Part shown: piece by piece, positions 44,701 through 55,620 of the stretch
Position numbering within the stretch: the stretch's first letter is position 1
How the letters are laid out: every line of letters begins with the position of its first letter
NCBI GenBank assembly: GCA_964030785.1
Contig: OZ034973.1
Coordinates: forward strand, 888,132-952,131
Direction of reading: 5' to 3'
Length of the DNA stretch: 64,000 bases
DNA from: Siderastrea siderea
Lineage: Eukaryota; Cnidaria; Anthozoa; Scleractinia; Rhizangiidae
Translations under genes and position numbers: made by a program
The notes under the pieces: model-generated
Told to the model about the DNA's origin: nothing
The model's database searches: none
The model's input: only the letters and a program-made list of their open reading frames with translations

Positions 44701-46487
44701 TTCAGATATAGAAAAACTGTACAAGAGTTGCTGTACCTTCTTGACAAAGAACTCCAAAGAAGCCACTATTACACCGACAACTAAAACCATTTATTTGGTC
44801 GATACATTCTCCACGACCAGAACAATTAACATTTTCGCAATCATCTATATCTAAAAAAAAAAACAATAAACAAAACTATGAATAAAAAGTCTCAGTATAG
44901 CTACAAAGCACCTGAAAAGTCCAAAATAAAATTTTTACAAAGATAAAAAAAATACGTTAGCTCGCGACAAAAAGAAGACGCGTACTTGTAGAGCAGTTCA
45001 CTCCAGTAAATCCAGGCGCACATGATGGGAATACTGTTGGTGACGAAGATGTTGGAACGATCGAGGATGACACTGACGGTGACTTACCGGGGGGATGTAG
45101 ATAACGACTGACTTGAGGCCACATTTGGTGAGACCTTTGTGATGTAGAAGCAGAGACGCTAGTCGAGACGCTGCTTGAAGTTGAGGCAAATACACTCGGC
45201 GATATGCTGGTAGAGATCGGTGTCGACACACTTCTTGAGACACCCCGAGATGGGGAGGTACTTTGTGATGTAGAAGCCGAGACGCTAGCTGAGATGCTAG
45301 TCGAGGTCGATTCGGACACACTCCGCAAGACACTCGGCGATATGCTGGTAGAGATCGATGCCGACGCACTTCTTGAGACAGTCTGAGATACGGAGGTCGA
45401 GACACTAGCTGATACGCTAGTCGAGGTTAAGGTTGAAACACTTGGCGAAATGCTGAAAGAAATCGATGTCGACACACTTGGTGAGACGCTTCGTGATGTG
45501 CAAGCCGAGACCCCACTTGAGATGCTATTCGAGGGCAAAAATTTGGACACACTCGGTGAGATGCTCGTCGAAGTCCAGACGGATACGCTCTGCGATATCC
45601 TAGTAGAGATCGATGCCGACACACTTCTTGAGACACTCTGAGATGTCTGACACTCTGAGATGATAGTTTGAATGCAGGACGGATAGATAAAGGTTCGACC
45701 GTACCTTCTATAAATACACCGTGGGTATACTAGTAATCCGTTTGTTACAGTTTTCGACAGGGGAGAATCACATATATTTTAAGAACATCTATTTAAAAAT
45801 CACAGTGATAAGTTCACAAAAAAATGCTCACCAAAAGTACAATTAATTCCAGTAAATCCCGGTTGACATGGCTGATTTGCTGCAGAAGCTGCGTGAAAAA
45901 CAAGTTATTTGTAACGCAGACTCTTAGGTCCTATACTACAGTACGCAATAGTTGCAAAGAGAAGGCTATCATGACTTGCCTCACAAACAACGTCATAGAT
46001 GTTGTAATACTACATTTTGATGGCTTTTGTTGCGTTTTTCAAAGTTAAGTTGTTTTCTGGCGTTAGTCGTCTGTCATGCACCGTTACACAGCCGAAGTAA
46101 TAAAATCATTAAAGAAAAGCTGCCGTATACCACGCTATCTCAATCCCCTGAATCTGTCACTATCTTAAACTAAAACTCGTTTCCCTTGTTTAATTTTTCC
46201 TGAACTCCCCTTATCTGGAACAATTTATTTTTGTTCCCACTCGTGTTGGAGATAGCAGAAGTCCAATTCGCCTACTGATCATCTAACGGACCAAACATTC
46301 TTGGTTGGGGGAGCTGAAAAACTGTTCTTAACTCAGAACGTCGAGGTTGCATGTCCATTGAATTGTGTCTAGACATTACTTTTGCGTAGCTTGTGTTTAT
46401 TTGCATACTGCCGAGTTACGTACCTCTTAATATGACCACCAAACAGAAGGCCAGGAATTGTGCCAAGAGCGTCATTTTAAAACCCAT
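40155..46487 (-). CDS. Mucin-like EGF/SEA type I membrane protein, gene C (657-aa model)
   Basis: Third paralogue, minus strand, eleven modelled exons: 46487-46424 (signal peptide MGFKMTLLAQFL), 45888-45832 (half-EGF CQPGFTGINC), 45654-44986 (Ser-rich mucin-like block ending in another half-EGF CAPGFTGVNC), 44850-44737, 44210-44097, 43787-43674 and 43031-42918 (four 114-nt EGF exons, alternating DI(D/N)DC and VADAC types), 42431-41961 (SEA with PGSVGV, then a Thr-rich TTQPVT repeat stalk), 41011-40923 (transmembrane helix), 40380-40234 (tail, FDGYWELM and ANGHRPNVIP) and 40175-40155 (last seven codons with stop TGA). The sum is 1974 nt, in frame. Compared with A and B it has gained the Ser-rich exon, two EGF exons and the stalk, and its SEA sequence is far more divergent. 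Likely a heavily O-glycosylated surface protein. The final exon is tentative. Confidence 0.8.
41677..41730. repeat. (TCA)n microsatellite in an intron of gene C
   Basis: About 17 copies of a trinucleotide between the SEA and transmembrane exons. Confidence 0.95.
42664..44915 (-). repeat. Internal tandem duplication of an EGF exon pair in gene C
   Basis: Two direct copies (about 42664-43845 and 43846-44915) share exons and introns, including the intron stretch starting ctgaaatagggta near 42667 and 43850. Each carries one VADAC-type EGF exon and one DI(D/N)DC-type EGF exon. The VADAC exons differ at very few residues (for example GPFQG versus GRFQG), while the DI(D/N)DC exons differ more. This explains why gene C has four full EGF modules and genes A and B have two. 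Confidence 0.85.
44986..45654 (-). other. Ser-rich mucin-like exon of gene C
   Basis: A single 669-nt exon whose only sensible frame gives about 190 residues built on degenerate S-x-S repeats (units such as SISPSVS, STSVSAS), then a two-Cys half-EGF (PSCAPGFTGVNC). The acceptor is the CATCTCAG at about 45662-45655 and the donor is GTACGC just below 44986. Both match the phase-1 pattern of neighbouring exons. Genes A and B have no equivalent; there exon 2 joins directly to the first EGF exon. Dense Ser suggests an O-glycosylated stalk. The ending resembles exon 2, so it may descend from a duplicated exon 2 into which a repeat tract expanded (inference). Confidence 0.75.
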
Positions 46488-47112
46488 GTTATCACGTTAT
46501 TGTCACAATGATTACTTGAAGATATTCTGATAACTGTTGCCTAGGAGAAGGTGAAAGCGAAATTAAATGAGAATAATTGCTTTCGAACTTAGATTACAGT
46601 AAGTTTCAAATTATTGGCGTGCTCCCCTGCACTTCAGATATGCCACAGCTTTTCGTATGGTGCTGAAGCAACGTGCTTTTTAAGGCAGCTTTTAACGCGC
46701 TTTTAAGGAGGCTCGCAACAGTTTTTTAGACCTTGGAGTGTATCTTTTGAAGTCAAAATTTCGCATAGAAGGTAAACTTCGATTTCCTCGATACTACACC
46801 ACCTTTTGAACATATGATCAGAGTTTATTTTCTTCCTGGTTTCCTAGCAACAGCTGTCACCACAGCAACGGTAATGGACAACCCCTCATTTTAAATAATG
46901 TCGAATAATGACGAAACTTGAACTATTTGAAGTACTCAACCTACACAACTTGTATGCAAAATTAGGGGAAAATCTGTAAGAGAGTTTTCATGTAAATCAT
47001 GATTCATTTTTTACGGGCTGATTTTGGTCATTCCTGCAATTTTCTTCAATATATCAAGAAAGATAAAACTTGACACTTTCTCTCTTCAGTTGAGAGATCT
47101 TTTATGATATCA
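46488..47112. other. Upstream flank of gene C, no gene seen
   Basis: The first 190 bases are the conserved promoter-proximal block. From about 46680 the sequence has no match in units A or B and looks repeat-like (ctagcaacagctgtcaccac). Confidence 0.5.
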
Positions 47113-48066
47113 GAACATTCTTAATGTACATTGAGCTTCCTAGGTGGCTGCGATTTTAAGATATTTGTATTTAAAAACTGCTAAAATGTAGCACAAATCA
47201 GCCAAAAGTTCGTAATTTGCATAAATAGAAATATTTCTAAACTGCCCTTACAGATTTTTCTCTTAAATTAATTGCCGTTAGAATAATAATTCTTTTGATG
47301 TTCCAGTGAGTTTTAGGCTGAATTAACATTTCTGTTATTAGATAAGAAGGTTGAATCTCGGTCAAGTTTCAGTCGTTATTAACTTTCAACGAGCAACAGT
47401 TTTATTTTGTTTTTCCTGGTCTATTTCACGGTTAATTCACGTGCAATTAATATTTATACACGCTGCGCTTGTGTCCTCTCGTGTGCTTATAATTCCTTCT
47501 CATAATAACAAAATATATATATTCGTCTTCTGAGCTTGTTTCTGTTCATATTTCGGCCCCAGTGTAATTAAATCCGTAATCAAAAATGCTAAAACGTCAG
47601 TCAGTATTTAAAGAGTAATAGAAAAGAGTCTCCAGGAAGAACTTTAGAAGACGAAAATTTTTTATTATTATGAGAAGGAATTATAAATGCACGAGAGGAC
47701 ACCAGCGCAGCGTGTATAAATATTCACTGCACATGAATAACCGTGAAATAGACCAGGAAAAACAAAATAAAACTGTTGCTCGTTGAAAGTTAATAACGAC
47801 TGAAACTTGACCGAGATTCAGCCTTCTTATCTAATACCAGAAATGTTTATTCAGCCTAAAGCTCACTGGAACATCAAAAAGAATTATTATTCTAACGGCA
47901 ATCAGTTTAAGGGAGAAAATTGTAAGGGCAATTTAGAAATATTTCTATTTATGCAAATTACGAACTTTTTGGCTGATTTGTGCTGCATTTTAGCAGTTTT
48001 TAAATATAAATATCTTAAAATCGCAGCCACCTAGGAAGTTCAATGTACATTAAAAATGTTCTGACA
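47113..48066. repeat. Foldback repeat with ~420-bp arms
   Basis: Left arm about 47113-47532 and right arm about 47646-48066 are inverted copies (tcagaacatt ... atattcgtcttct and agaagacgaa ... aatgttctga), with a spacer of about 113 bp. Arms differ at scattered points (roughly 5-8% by eye). No coding content. Immediately adjoins the DIRS-type element. Confidence 0.85.
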
Positions 48067-48349
48067 TACAGCGTCCATATGCCGGCTGGTGCTAATAAGT
48101 TATCTTATCATCGCATTTCATTAGGAGCATTGTGAATAGTATTCTATTCCACAACACTCCTATTTCATACTCAGCTAATATAAGATATGATCCACGCCAC
48201 CTATGTTCAACCTTACACTCAACTGATAAGTATATACCCCCAAATGCAACAATCTCTAATCCCATACCTCATCTCCCCAAGCCTTAATCTCCCACCGCTA
48301 TAACTAAATCCCAAACTAAACCAAAAAAGTTAAGGTTGTTTATTGTCCT

Positions 48350-49702
48350 TCAAGTTGACAGATTACACCTGTTAGAATGATTGACAGGAAAAGCACAAAT
48401 GAAACGTTTTAACTCATTACCATCCTGCCATGGATTTATTGCTTCCGTTAAGTCACTTGCCGCTAGCCTTCCTGAGACACCAGAAGGGTTCAGAACCTTG
48501 GCCAACTGGAGATAATAAAGTGCAGTATGTCGACGTGTCCATTCTACATGATCCATTATCTCTGATAAATCTGCACCAGTTAAAGCCAATGTAATAGCGC
48601 ACCCCGATCGGAAACCATGAAGCGTCTCCCCATCATCGACTCCCATATCCTTTGAAAAAAATTAAGACGGGCTTCGGCGGTTGACGAAGAAAAGGGGGAA
48701 TCCGCAACGCCTCCCTGTGGGTTGGTAGGGCGGAAAAGATAGCCACTTGTGAGATCATATCTATTCTAAGGTCTTGGGCCACCGCCATGTACTGCTCAAT
48801 CCTCTTAATCGGGCAGATCGCCAGTTGAGGGTTTCTTCTAACGCCAAAAACATTTTCATCGCCATCTCTCAAAGTCTTTCCCCAAACATGATTAAAAAGG
48901 ATTCCATCGTCATTAGGAAAGCGTAAACTCTCCGGGACTTTAACACGACCTAAATCTCCTGGACGGTCACCACTAAAGAAAACACATTTGCAGTAAGCTT
49001 GGTCTCGAGCCACAATGAAACGCTGTGTTGGAGATAAAATCATCTCAGGCTAGTTTCTGGTCCAGATGAAGAAAAAGCTGAGTTAATTTATCCACAAAAA
49101 ACAGAGTCGCCTGTTTAGGTGTAATCCCAGCCTGCACCTGTTCTGCCGTTATCAAACGAAGATAATCCTTAACCGATTTATCCGCCGCCGGATTCCCTAA
49201 TCCTAAACGCTTATCCCATTCGCCATCTCGACCAATTGCGTGGAAGATAGAACGGAGTTTACCAATGTAAGAATTAACAGTCTTGTAGGAAAGTCTCACG
49301 GGGCATCCGCATGAATGAGAACCACGTTGCCCTAAAAAGGCACAACCATTACCGACGATGTACCTGAGTTTTGCCACCTCTATCCTTAAACGCAAGGAAA
49401 CGGCACAGATCGCGGGGTGAAACGATAGCTAGAGACGGTTTACCCGGCAGACCCGAGAGGAAGTCCTCTAATTCCTTCTGTAGGGAGTCTTTTTGTTTTG
49501 AATAACTAGTAGCTTGATCAAAATTCCACAGTTGATTCAACTGGGTATCAATTTCGTCTAAATTGATACCAACCGATCTTGACTGTCTAAAGTGCACTAT
49601 TTTCCTAGAGTAACCACAACGCCGACAGAATCGAAAATCACAATCATTGGCGTAACCACAAGACGGACACCGAACAGAAGGAACAGACAGTTTCGCCACC
49701 AC
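48350..49702 (-). pseudogene. DIRS tyrosine recombinase (frameshifted)
   Basis: Four frame pieces: 49702-49349, 49395-49045, 49043-48633 and 48646-48350. The N-terminus has a zinc-ribbon-like pair of CxxC/CxxxC motifs (CPSCGY ... FCRRCGY). The catalytic core shows box I Arg in FFSGDRPGDLGRV, the HxxR motif in HGFRSGCAI and the nucleophile Tyr in TALYYLQLAK. Changes between pieces at about 49370, 49044 and 48640 disrupt the frame. In the family this enzyme inserts the circular cDNA by site-specific strand exchange instead of a DDE integrase. Confidence 0.75.
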
Positions 49703-50149
49703 CGGGAGCTCCTAGGAAAAGCAACAACAAGATATCACAAAATTTGTTAAAGGCAGTGACACTTTATTCCTCAATTCTAAACTACCATTACATAGATTGC
49801 AAGAAAAGCTGAAATGAACATCGAGCATCATACTAATTACATCTCTCAAAAACAACAACAGGATATCACCAAATCGTTCTAAATCAGTAATACCTCATAA
49901 ACTATCAAGCATTACATAAATTACAGAGAAAAATATTGAGATAAATATCGAACATCTTTCTAAATACATCTCTGTCCACACTAACACGCCATTTCGGCTC
50001 GTTATCAATGTCAAGCAAGTAATTTAAAATTCAACCAAAAAGATCCATAAGTCTCCAGGAATATTGGTATGATTTATCCATGCTTCCTCAGACGGGATGA
50101 GAAGGGCTTGTGAATCGCCTTTACAAGCAAGTTTAAGTGACCTTGATGA
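49703..50149. other. Spacer between RT-RH and recombinase pseudogenes
   Basis: Non-coding. A stretch of about 70 bp occurs twice as a diverged direct copy (caacaacaagatatcac at about 49721 and caacaacaggatatcacc at about 49852). Confidence 0.5.
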
Positions 50150-51841
50150 CTAACACTGGATCAGCGGCCACCAGTATTTCCTCGGATACACCTCTAAAAC
50201 AACTACTGTACATGACCTTCTGAAACTCTTCAAAAAGCATAAGGCAGGGCCCACTAAAATCGACGGAGGAAAAACATTGGGGTGTTCCAGAAATGGCTCA
50301 TGTCGGGAAAGTTCCTGAGCAAAGAGGTTTACCCCTGATGACGCCGGAGTTGGGCAGGGCGTAAAATGTGGGAGGCATTTGCCACATTTATCTTTCATTG
50401 CGTTTGTATCTAGCGCCATCAAGTCGCAGGTATGACCTGTAAGGCCTCCAAATTGTTGCTCAACAACCTCCCATAGAGCAGGACACAGTTGGCTATCCAT
50501 CGCAGACAGGCGGCGAGAATGTAAGTCTGCTGGGTTATCATGGGTGGAAATATAAGACAAATGCAAAGACACATTCAGCTCCATTGTAGTAAAGAACAAC
50601 CTCTTTAACGCTTTATTAAGAGATCCACTCCTTCCAGTTTGGTTGTTCCAGGCCTGAACCACCGCCTGATTGTCAACCAGAGCATCCACCCGGGAATTCC
50701 TTAACTGATTCTGAAAAGCCAACAGCACCCTCTCAACGGCAGTAGCCTCCTTCGTGGCAATATCCCAAGATTGCTCTTCCTTCTTCCAATAGTCAGAGGT
50801 ATCTGCAGGTACTGGTGAAATCAAAGATCCTCCCCACGCAAAATCAGAAGCATCCGTAGCGACTGAAACTCGAACATGTCGCTCATCCCTCCAAGGAAGG
50901 GGATCATCCCATGTCTCCAGAAACAACCAGTGGGAAATCTTCTCCCTAAAAACTCCACATACCTGTATTAGTTTAGAAGAAAGATGTCCATTCGAAATAG
51001 CCGCATTCATTTCTTTGGTGAAAAGACGTGCTCCAGGAACAACTAAAGAGAAGGAGACACATTTACCAACCAAACGCTGAAGTGTTTTAACCATTATTGT
51101 TTTAGCGTTTAGGACCTCCCGGATCAAATTCAAAAATTTATCCTTCTTCTCTGGAATAAGGTGAAACACCTGCCGAGACAAGTCTGACAAAAATCCTAGG
51201 TAAGGGACAACCATCCTAGGACTCAGAACAGATTTTGCCAACCCCAGAAAGTATCCAAATTGAATCAAATAATAGGCCACAAGGAAAAGGGCTGATTTTG
51301 CAGCTACAAATCTACGCTCATCAAGAGTTCGGATATCAGCGTATACCCCCCTTATCAAGGGGAATTTGTAGCTGTTATGACGATCATTAATGTACAAAAG
51401 ATATGGGACATTCAAAGACTGAAAGAAATTTGTTGCCACAAGGCCAGTGTTATGATAAACGTATGGTGAAATCTTCCAGCCAAACGGTAGCGTATTGTAG
51501 GTGAAATACCACCCACCCCACTGGATGTCAAAAAATGTTCGACTGTCATCAGCCCAAAAAATATGATCATAACCAGATTTGTCATCAAGAACACTTGGGT
51601 ACGAATACCGTGAATTTTTTAACGTGGCAGGTCACTTACACGATCCAACTTAAACGGCTTATTCTTGCATCCAAAGGTTAAAGAAACGAGCATCATGACA
51701 CAAACGTGGCTTCGTTGGTTCCACGGTCAAGGGGAGAACGAGATAGGGGGGGGGGGGGGGTTGGATCTCACCCACCTTCCCTAACAAAGACACTGCACCA
51801 GTTTTTAAGCGATCAAGAAGTGTTTGTTGAATAAACTTCAC
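50150..51841 (-). pseudogene. DIRS reverse transcriptase-RNase H (frameshifted)
   Basis: N-terminal piece 51841-51659 ends after TKPRLCHDARFFNLWMQ. A middle piece with SGYDHI and WGGWYFTYNTLPFGWKISP lies in another frame (about 51625-51440), joined to the long frame 51439-50150. The motif C box reads YINDRH where DIRS enzymes have Asp-Asp, so one catalytic Asp is replaced by Asn. RNase H residues follow (VATDASDFAWGGSL, ALVDNQAVVQAW and a H-D-N-P-A-D segment). A G-run in the plus strand near 51750 gives PPPPP. Frameshifts plus the Asn change imply loss of activity. Confidence 0.78.
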
Positions 51842-51886
51842 AAACGGCTGTGAAACTTAATTGAGATGAGAGAGACATTCAGGAAA

Positions 51887-52381
51887 TTACTTATTGACAC
51901 TGGTAAAGCGCTTCTTATCATCCTTCACACTAAATTCGCCTGAATCTTTCTTTCTCTGAAGACAATGCACCTTAATATGACCAGGCCTTTTCCAGTAGAA
52001 ACCTCGCTGAGGCGGCCTAGAAGACGGGTAGCTCCTATTCTTCAATACACCACCCGAACCAGACGATTTCTGCAACTGCCGCATATTATTCTTCTCTACT
52101 TTAGCTACCACATCCAAGACCTTCTCGTGGTCTTTGTCTCCAAGCAGCGGGAAGATGAAATTGCGGAACTGATCATTAGGCTGATCAAGCTTCCCTCGCA
52201 GCGTCTCAAAGACGAGGCGATAATATGCTTCCTTTTCATGCTTGGAATCATGAGCCGCGTTCTTTAAGGCATCGACCAACTCCAACGCTTCATACTTATT
52301 GATTTCTACAAGAGGACGAGAGGCCAAACTCATAAGTCGCTTCAGCAGGTTTTCCACGGAGGACTTTGCCAGCATGTGCAT
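51887..52381 (-). pseudogene. DIRS gag-like protein fragment
   Basis: 164 residues: a helical Leu/Glu/Lys-rich part, then a basic stretch (RSYPSSRPPQRGFYWKRPGH) that looks like a zinc knuckle with the first two Cys lost (G-F-Y-W for C-x-x-C) but PGHIKVHC kept. Lies directly before the reverse transcriptase in the element's order. Its upstream part is not recognised. Confidence 0.55.
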
Positions 52382-53459
52382 CGCCTCCTTTACCTCGTTC
52401 TACTCCCTTTCAAAATCTGTCAGAATTTGAACAACAAACAAAGTGTGTCGGAATGTAAACTCCACAAACGATGTGTTAAATTATGCATCATAACACACCC
52501 ACAGTACTACAAGTGTTGTACTTTGGAAAAAGCACCTTCACTAGTTTCAAAAGCTGTCAGAAAATGCTTTCACTTATACACAGACTAATCAATAAAGCCG
52601 AAAATAACAACTACATAATATATCTATTCAACCAATTGTGCCGAGCAAATAATCACACACTAATAGCCAACAAAAACAATCACAGATACCGCGTAAGCAA
52701 TGGTATTGCAAAACAGAAAATTCCTTGTAGAGAATTATTTCCATAACCGCACGACTGTCGGTGTTCAGACTATACTAAATATAATTGTCAATCCTAGTCT
52801 TTATTAAAGACAAACGGCAATATCTCAAACGACGTCAAACGACGATATCTCGCCCCCAGCAAGAATCTTTTATAATACTAAAACCAGAAGGTTCGTGGGA
52901 ACCTCGCAAACACTTGTCAAGCTCACTCAAACTTCGCACAGTTAATACTCCAAAACAATTTGGCGAGACTTTGACCAATTTACGGACTTCAATCAAATAA
53001 ATATGAGACAGCAACACTCATTACGGTTCCTACCAGTTTTATTAACTCCCAACTATAAGTAAAGTCAAGAGATTTCGAACCTACTCCCGGGTGACTTTAA
53101 ATTACTCAATAATCGACCTCATAAAAGTCTCCCGAGAACAAAACTGCAGATATTATAGGCTCAAAGGCAGGATGGCGATAAAAAACCTCCTCGGAGACTT
53201 GGCGCCCCCATCTCGTTATCAAAATTTTAGTTAACATTAATTTGTAATTCTGAAAAAAAAAACTACAAATGCACGAAGCAACCACAGATGACCTCCCGGG
53301 AGTGTACAAATCAATCATCTCAATGTTATGGGCACAAATGAATATTAGCCCTCGTAGCTTCTTTAAAAAATAACACAACGGAAAAAACTCACAAAGGGTG
53401 CGATCTCCCGTACAAAAAGAACTTTTGTCTTCATTCAAAGAAAATATTCCAGGAAAACA
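52382..53459. other. Non-coding part of the DIRS-type element
   Basis: No convincing frame on either strand; may include an intron and lost gag sequence. The first units of the minisatellite theme (ggcgagactttgacc) appear near 52965. Confidence 0.4.
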
Positions 53460-54240
53460 AGCTGGAAGGTGTCGCCCTCATTAGCCAAATGCACCCAAAT
53501 CATTGAATCGGCTATTCCACAAGACAAACTAGGGAAGTCTTGCCCAAACTTGTCAATTAACCGCCTCGAGTCATTGAATGGAGCATTCAAGCCACAAAAC
53601 AAAACAAAACAAAACAAAAGACTGGCAAAGTCTCGCCCACATTTGTTTAACTCCCTCAAATCAATGAATGGAACATTCCATAAAACAAAACTGGCGAAGT
53701 CTCGCTCTCCTTTACGGTCTCCATTTGATAAAAACTCTCGAACAATTTTTTTTTTTGGTGAAGCCTCGCCCACATTTGTGAAGCTCATTCCATAACAAGA
53801 TAGAAGCAAGCCTCGCCCACATTTGTCTGCTTCACTCACTAACACTGGAAAAACCTTGCCCACATTTGTAAAGCTCATTTCATAAATAAGCTGGCGAAAC
53901 CTCGCCCACATTTATGAAGCTCATTTCATAAGCAAAATGGCGAAACCTCACCCTGGCGAAACCTCGCCCACATTTGTCAGCTTCACCCACTAACACTGGC
54001 AAAACCTTGCCCACATTTGTAAAGCTCATTTCATAAACGAGCTGTCGAAACCTCACCCTGGCGAAACCTCGCCCACATTTGTGAAGCTCATTTCATAAAC
54101 AAGATAGCGAAACCTCGTCCTGGCGAAACCTCGCCCACATTTGTCAGCTTCACTCATTAACACTGGCAAAACCTTGCCCACATTTGTAAAGCTCATTTTA
54201 ATAAACAAGCTGGCGAAACCTCGCCCACATGATATTAACT
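53460..54240. repeat. Minisatellite inside the DIRS-type element
   Basis: More than ten copies of a unit with cctcgcccacatttgt and gaagctcatttcataa, alternating with a variant carrying cagcttcactcactaacact. Forms a loose higher-order pattern between the first exon and the gag-like fragment; possibly an intron or spacer of the element. Confidence 0.85.
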
Positions 54241-54370
54241 AAAACTTTGACCGAGTCCGAGCGAAATAGAAAAACCCACCTAAATCTCAAAACATACTGA
54301 AACACGTGGTAACTGGGATCCTAGTCAACTTATCTAGGCAAACCACGGACATAAGACATAAAATATTCAC

Positions 54371-54727
54371 CTCAAGCTCTCCACCATGCGTTGCATCCTG
54401 CGGAACTTGCGGAGCCTGTGGGACTTGAGTGGCTTCAGGAGCGTTTCCTGCTTGAGGAGGTACAGGTGCCTGAGGTGCTTGTGGCACTTGTGGAGCCGGC
54501 TGAACTTGCGGAACCTGGGGTACTTGTGTAACCTGCGGAACTTGCGGTGCTTGCTGAACTTGCGGAGCCTGAGCCGCTCCCGGACGAGGAGCTTTGCGAC
54601 GAGCCAGGGCTTGTGGCATTTGCACTTGTCTATCAGCCGTTATACGACGGAGAAGTCGTGCGGTTCGGGCGAGAAACAGAAAAAAGAGTCCTTTGCTCTG
54701 GTTGTCCGCTGGAAGCAAACTGAGCAA
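54371..54727 (-). CDS. Pro/Gln/Val-rich first exon of the DIRS-type element
   Basis: Frame from Met at 54727 (alternative Met at 54619) gives an Arg-rich start, then about 60 residues of a repeating P-Q-V/A pattern (QAPQVPQVTQVPQ), ending ...GGELE exactly at a GTGAAT donor. A TATA-like box lies 20-30 bases upstream of the longer start. Probably the gag N-terminus or a leader exon. The 15-nt DNA periodicity shows it grew by repeat expansion. Confidence 0.5.
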
Positions 54728-54746
54728 GAATCGAGTGTTTTGACCC

Positions 54747-54754
54747 TATTTATG
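54747..54754 (-). promoter_or_regulatory. TATA-like box for the DIRS-type element
   Basis: Minus strand reads CATAAATA in a GGCATAAATAGGG context just ahead of the Pro/Gln-rich exon. Confidence 0.5.
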
Positions 54755-54857
54755 CCATCCTGGTTACGTAATGAGCGTGCATACGCCGGCCTGGTGCTAA
54801 CGATGCATTATAATAAGTTATCTTATTATCGCATTTCATTAGGAGTATTGTGAATAG

Positions 54858-55336
54858 CTCTTCCAAAAGTGCTAGCGGGCCTTATTTTACACTCTAAACG
54901 ACATATTTGTCCCTCCGAAAACAATAGGAATTAATCAGTCCCCTTGGTACGTCTGTTACGTCTGAGGCGATGTTTCGTCAAAAAGTCTCTAGTTTTCACC
55001 TCAGTTAAATCCGAATAACTCAGGCCCTTTAGGCCTACCCGAAATAAAACGAACCGTTGGGTGCCCCTGTTGTTGTAATGAAAGAGAAGGAAAATAAAGT
55101 TTAAAACTGAATAACCAGGTTTTTCAAAGCTTGAACCATCGAAATGTAAAGAATGCAGATTTTTCGAGAGGTTGGCATAATTTTCCTCTTCGAACGTGAA
55201 TTACAATTTCAAATCTTCAAATTCCGGTAATCAATTCGTTGTTAGATGCAAAGTATAAGGATTTTATATTGTATGCGAGGAACCAGATGTATTAAGTTAA
55301 GTCATTAAGTTAAAATTGAGTTAAAATTAAATACTA
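54858..55336. other. Conserved flank, unit C
   Basis: Matches 20447-20830 of unit B. No gene. Confidence 0.5.
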
Positions 55337-55618
55337 GAGCAGTTTTCAATTGAGTGTCGAAAGTAATGTTGTGTTTGCTTTGGTTTTGCATTACTAGGCT
55401 CTCTGATTGGTTAAAAAAACTCGCGCCACTTTCTCAACCAATCAGGCGTAAAACCAAAACCAATCGTGACTTGCTCGCACGCGTTTTCCCGCGCTTAGCG
55501 CCAATTGCTTGTATTTGATTTGATTTCTGGTTGGTTCATTTTGTGTTTTGTTCCTGTTGTGATTGGTCAGAGTAATTGCTTTGGTTTTGGTTTTACGACA
55601 CTCATTTGAAAACCACTC
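55337..55618. mobile_element. TA-flanked MITE, copy 2
   Basis: 282 bp between TA dinucleotides (55335-55336 and 55619-55620). Inverted ends GAGCAGTTTTCAATTGAGTG and the complement of cactcatttgaaaaccactc. Tc1/mariner-type target. Same family as 14398-14655. Confidence 0.8.
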
Positions 55619-55620
55619 TA

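Larger units (their letters stand above)
48071..54857 (-). mobile_element. Decayed DIRS-type (tyrosine recombinase) retroelement
   Basis: Minus-strand order: TATA-like box (about 54750), Pro/Gln-rich first exon, minisatellite region, gag-like pseudogene (52381-51887), reverse transcriptase/RNase H pseudogene (51841-50150) and tyrosine recombinase pseudogene (49702-48350). RT-RH plus a tyrosine recombinase and no DDE integrase defines the DIRS order. A direct repeat brackets it: 54775-54857 and 48071-48139 (cgccggc.tggtgctaa, then taagttatcttat.atcgca). Classic DIRS1 has inverted ends, so this may belong with split-direct-repeat groups. Unit B lacks it at the matching point (about 20447). Several frameshifts: inactive. 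Confidence 0.75.

Noticed and set aside
45204..45641. Plus-strand and alternative-frame ORFs over the Ser-rich exon
   Set aside because: Shadows of the mucin-like repeat; the Ser-rich frame has the matching splice phases and the CAPGFTG half-EGF.
53460..54240. CRISPR-like array
   Set aside because: Repeats are degenerate, adjacent without unique spacers and lie in a eukaryotic retroelement: a minisatellite.
54386..54853. 155-aa plus-strand ORF with L-R-N-L repeats
   Set aside because: Complement of the Pro/Gln coding repeat; no start context or domain, whereas the minus strand has a TATA box and a donor.
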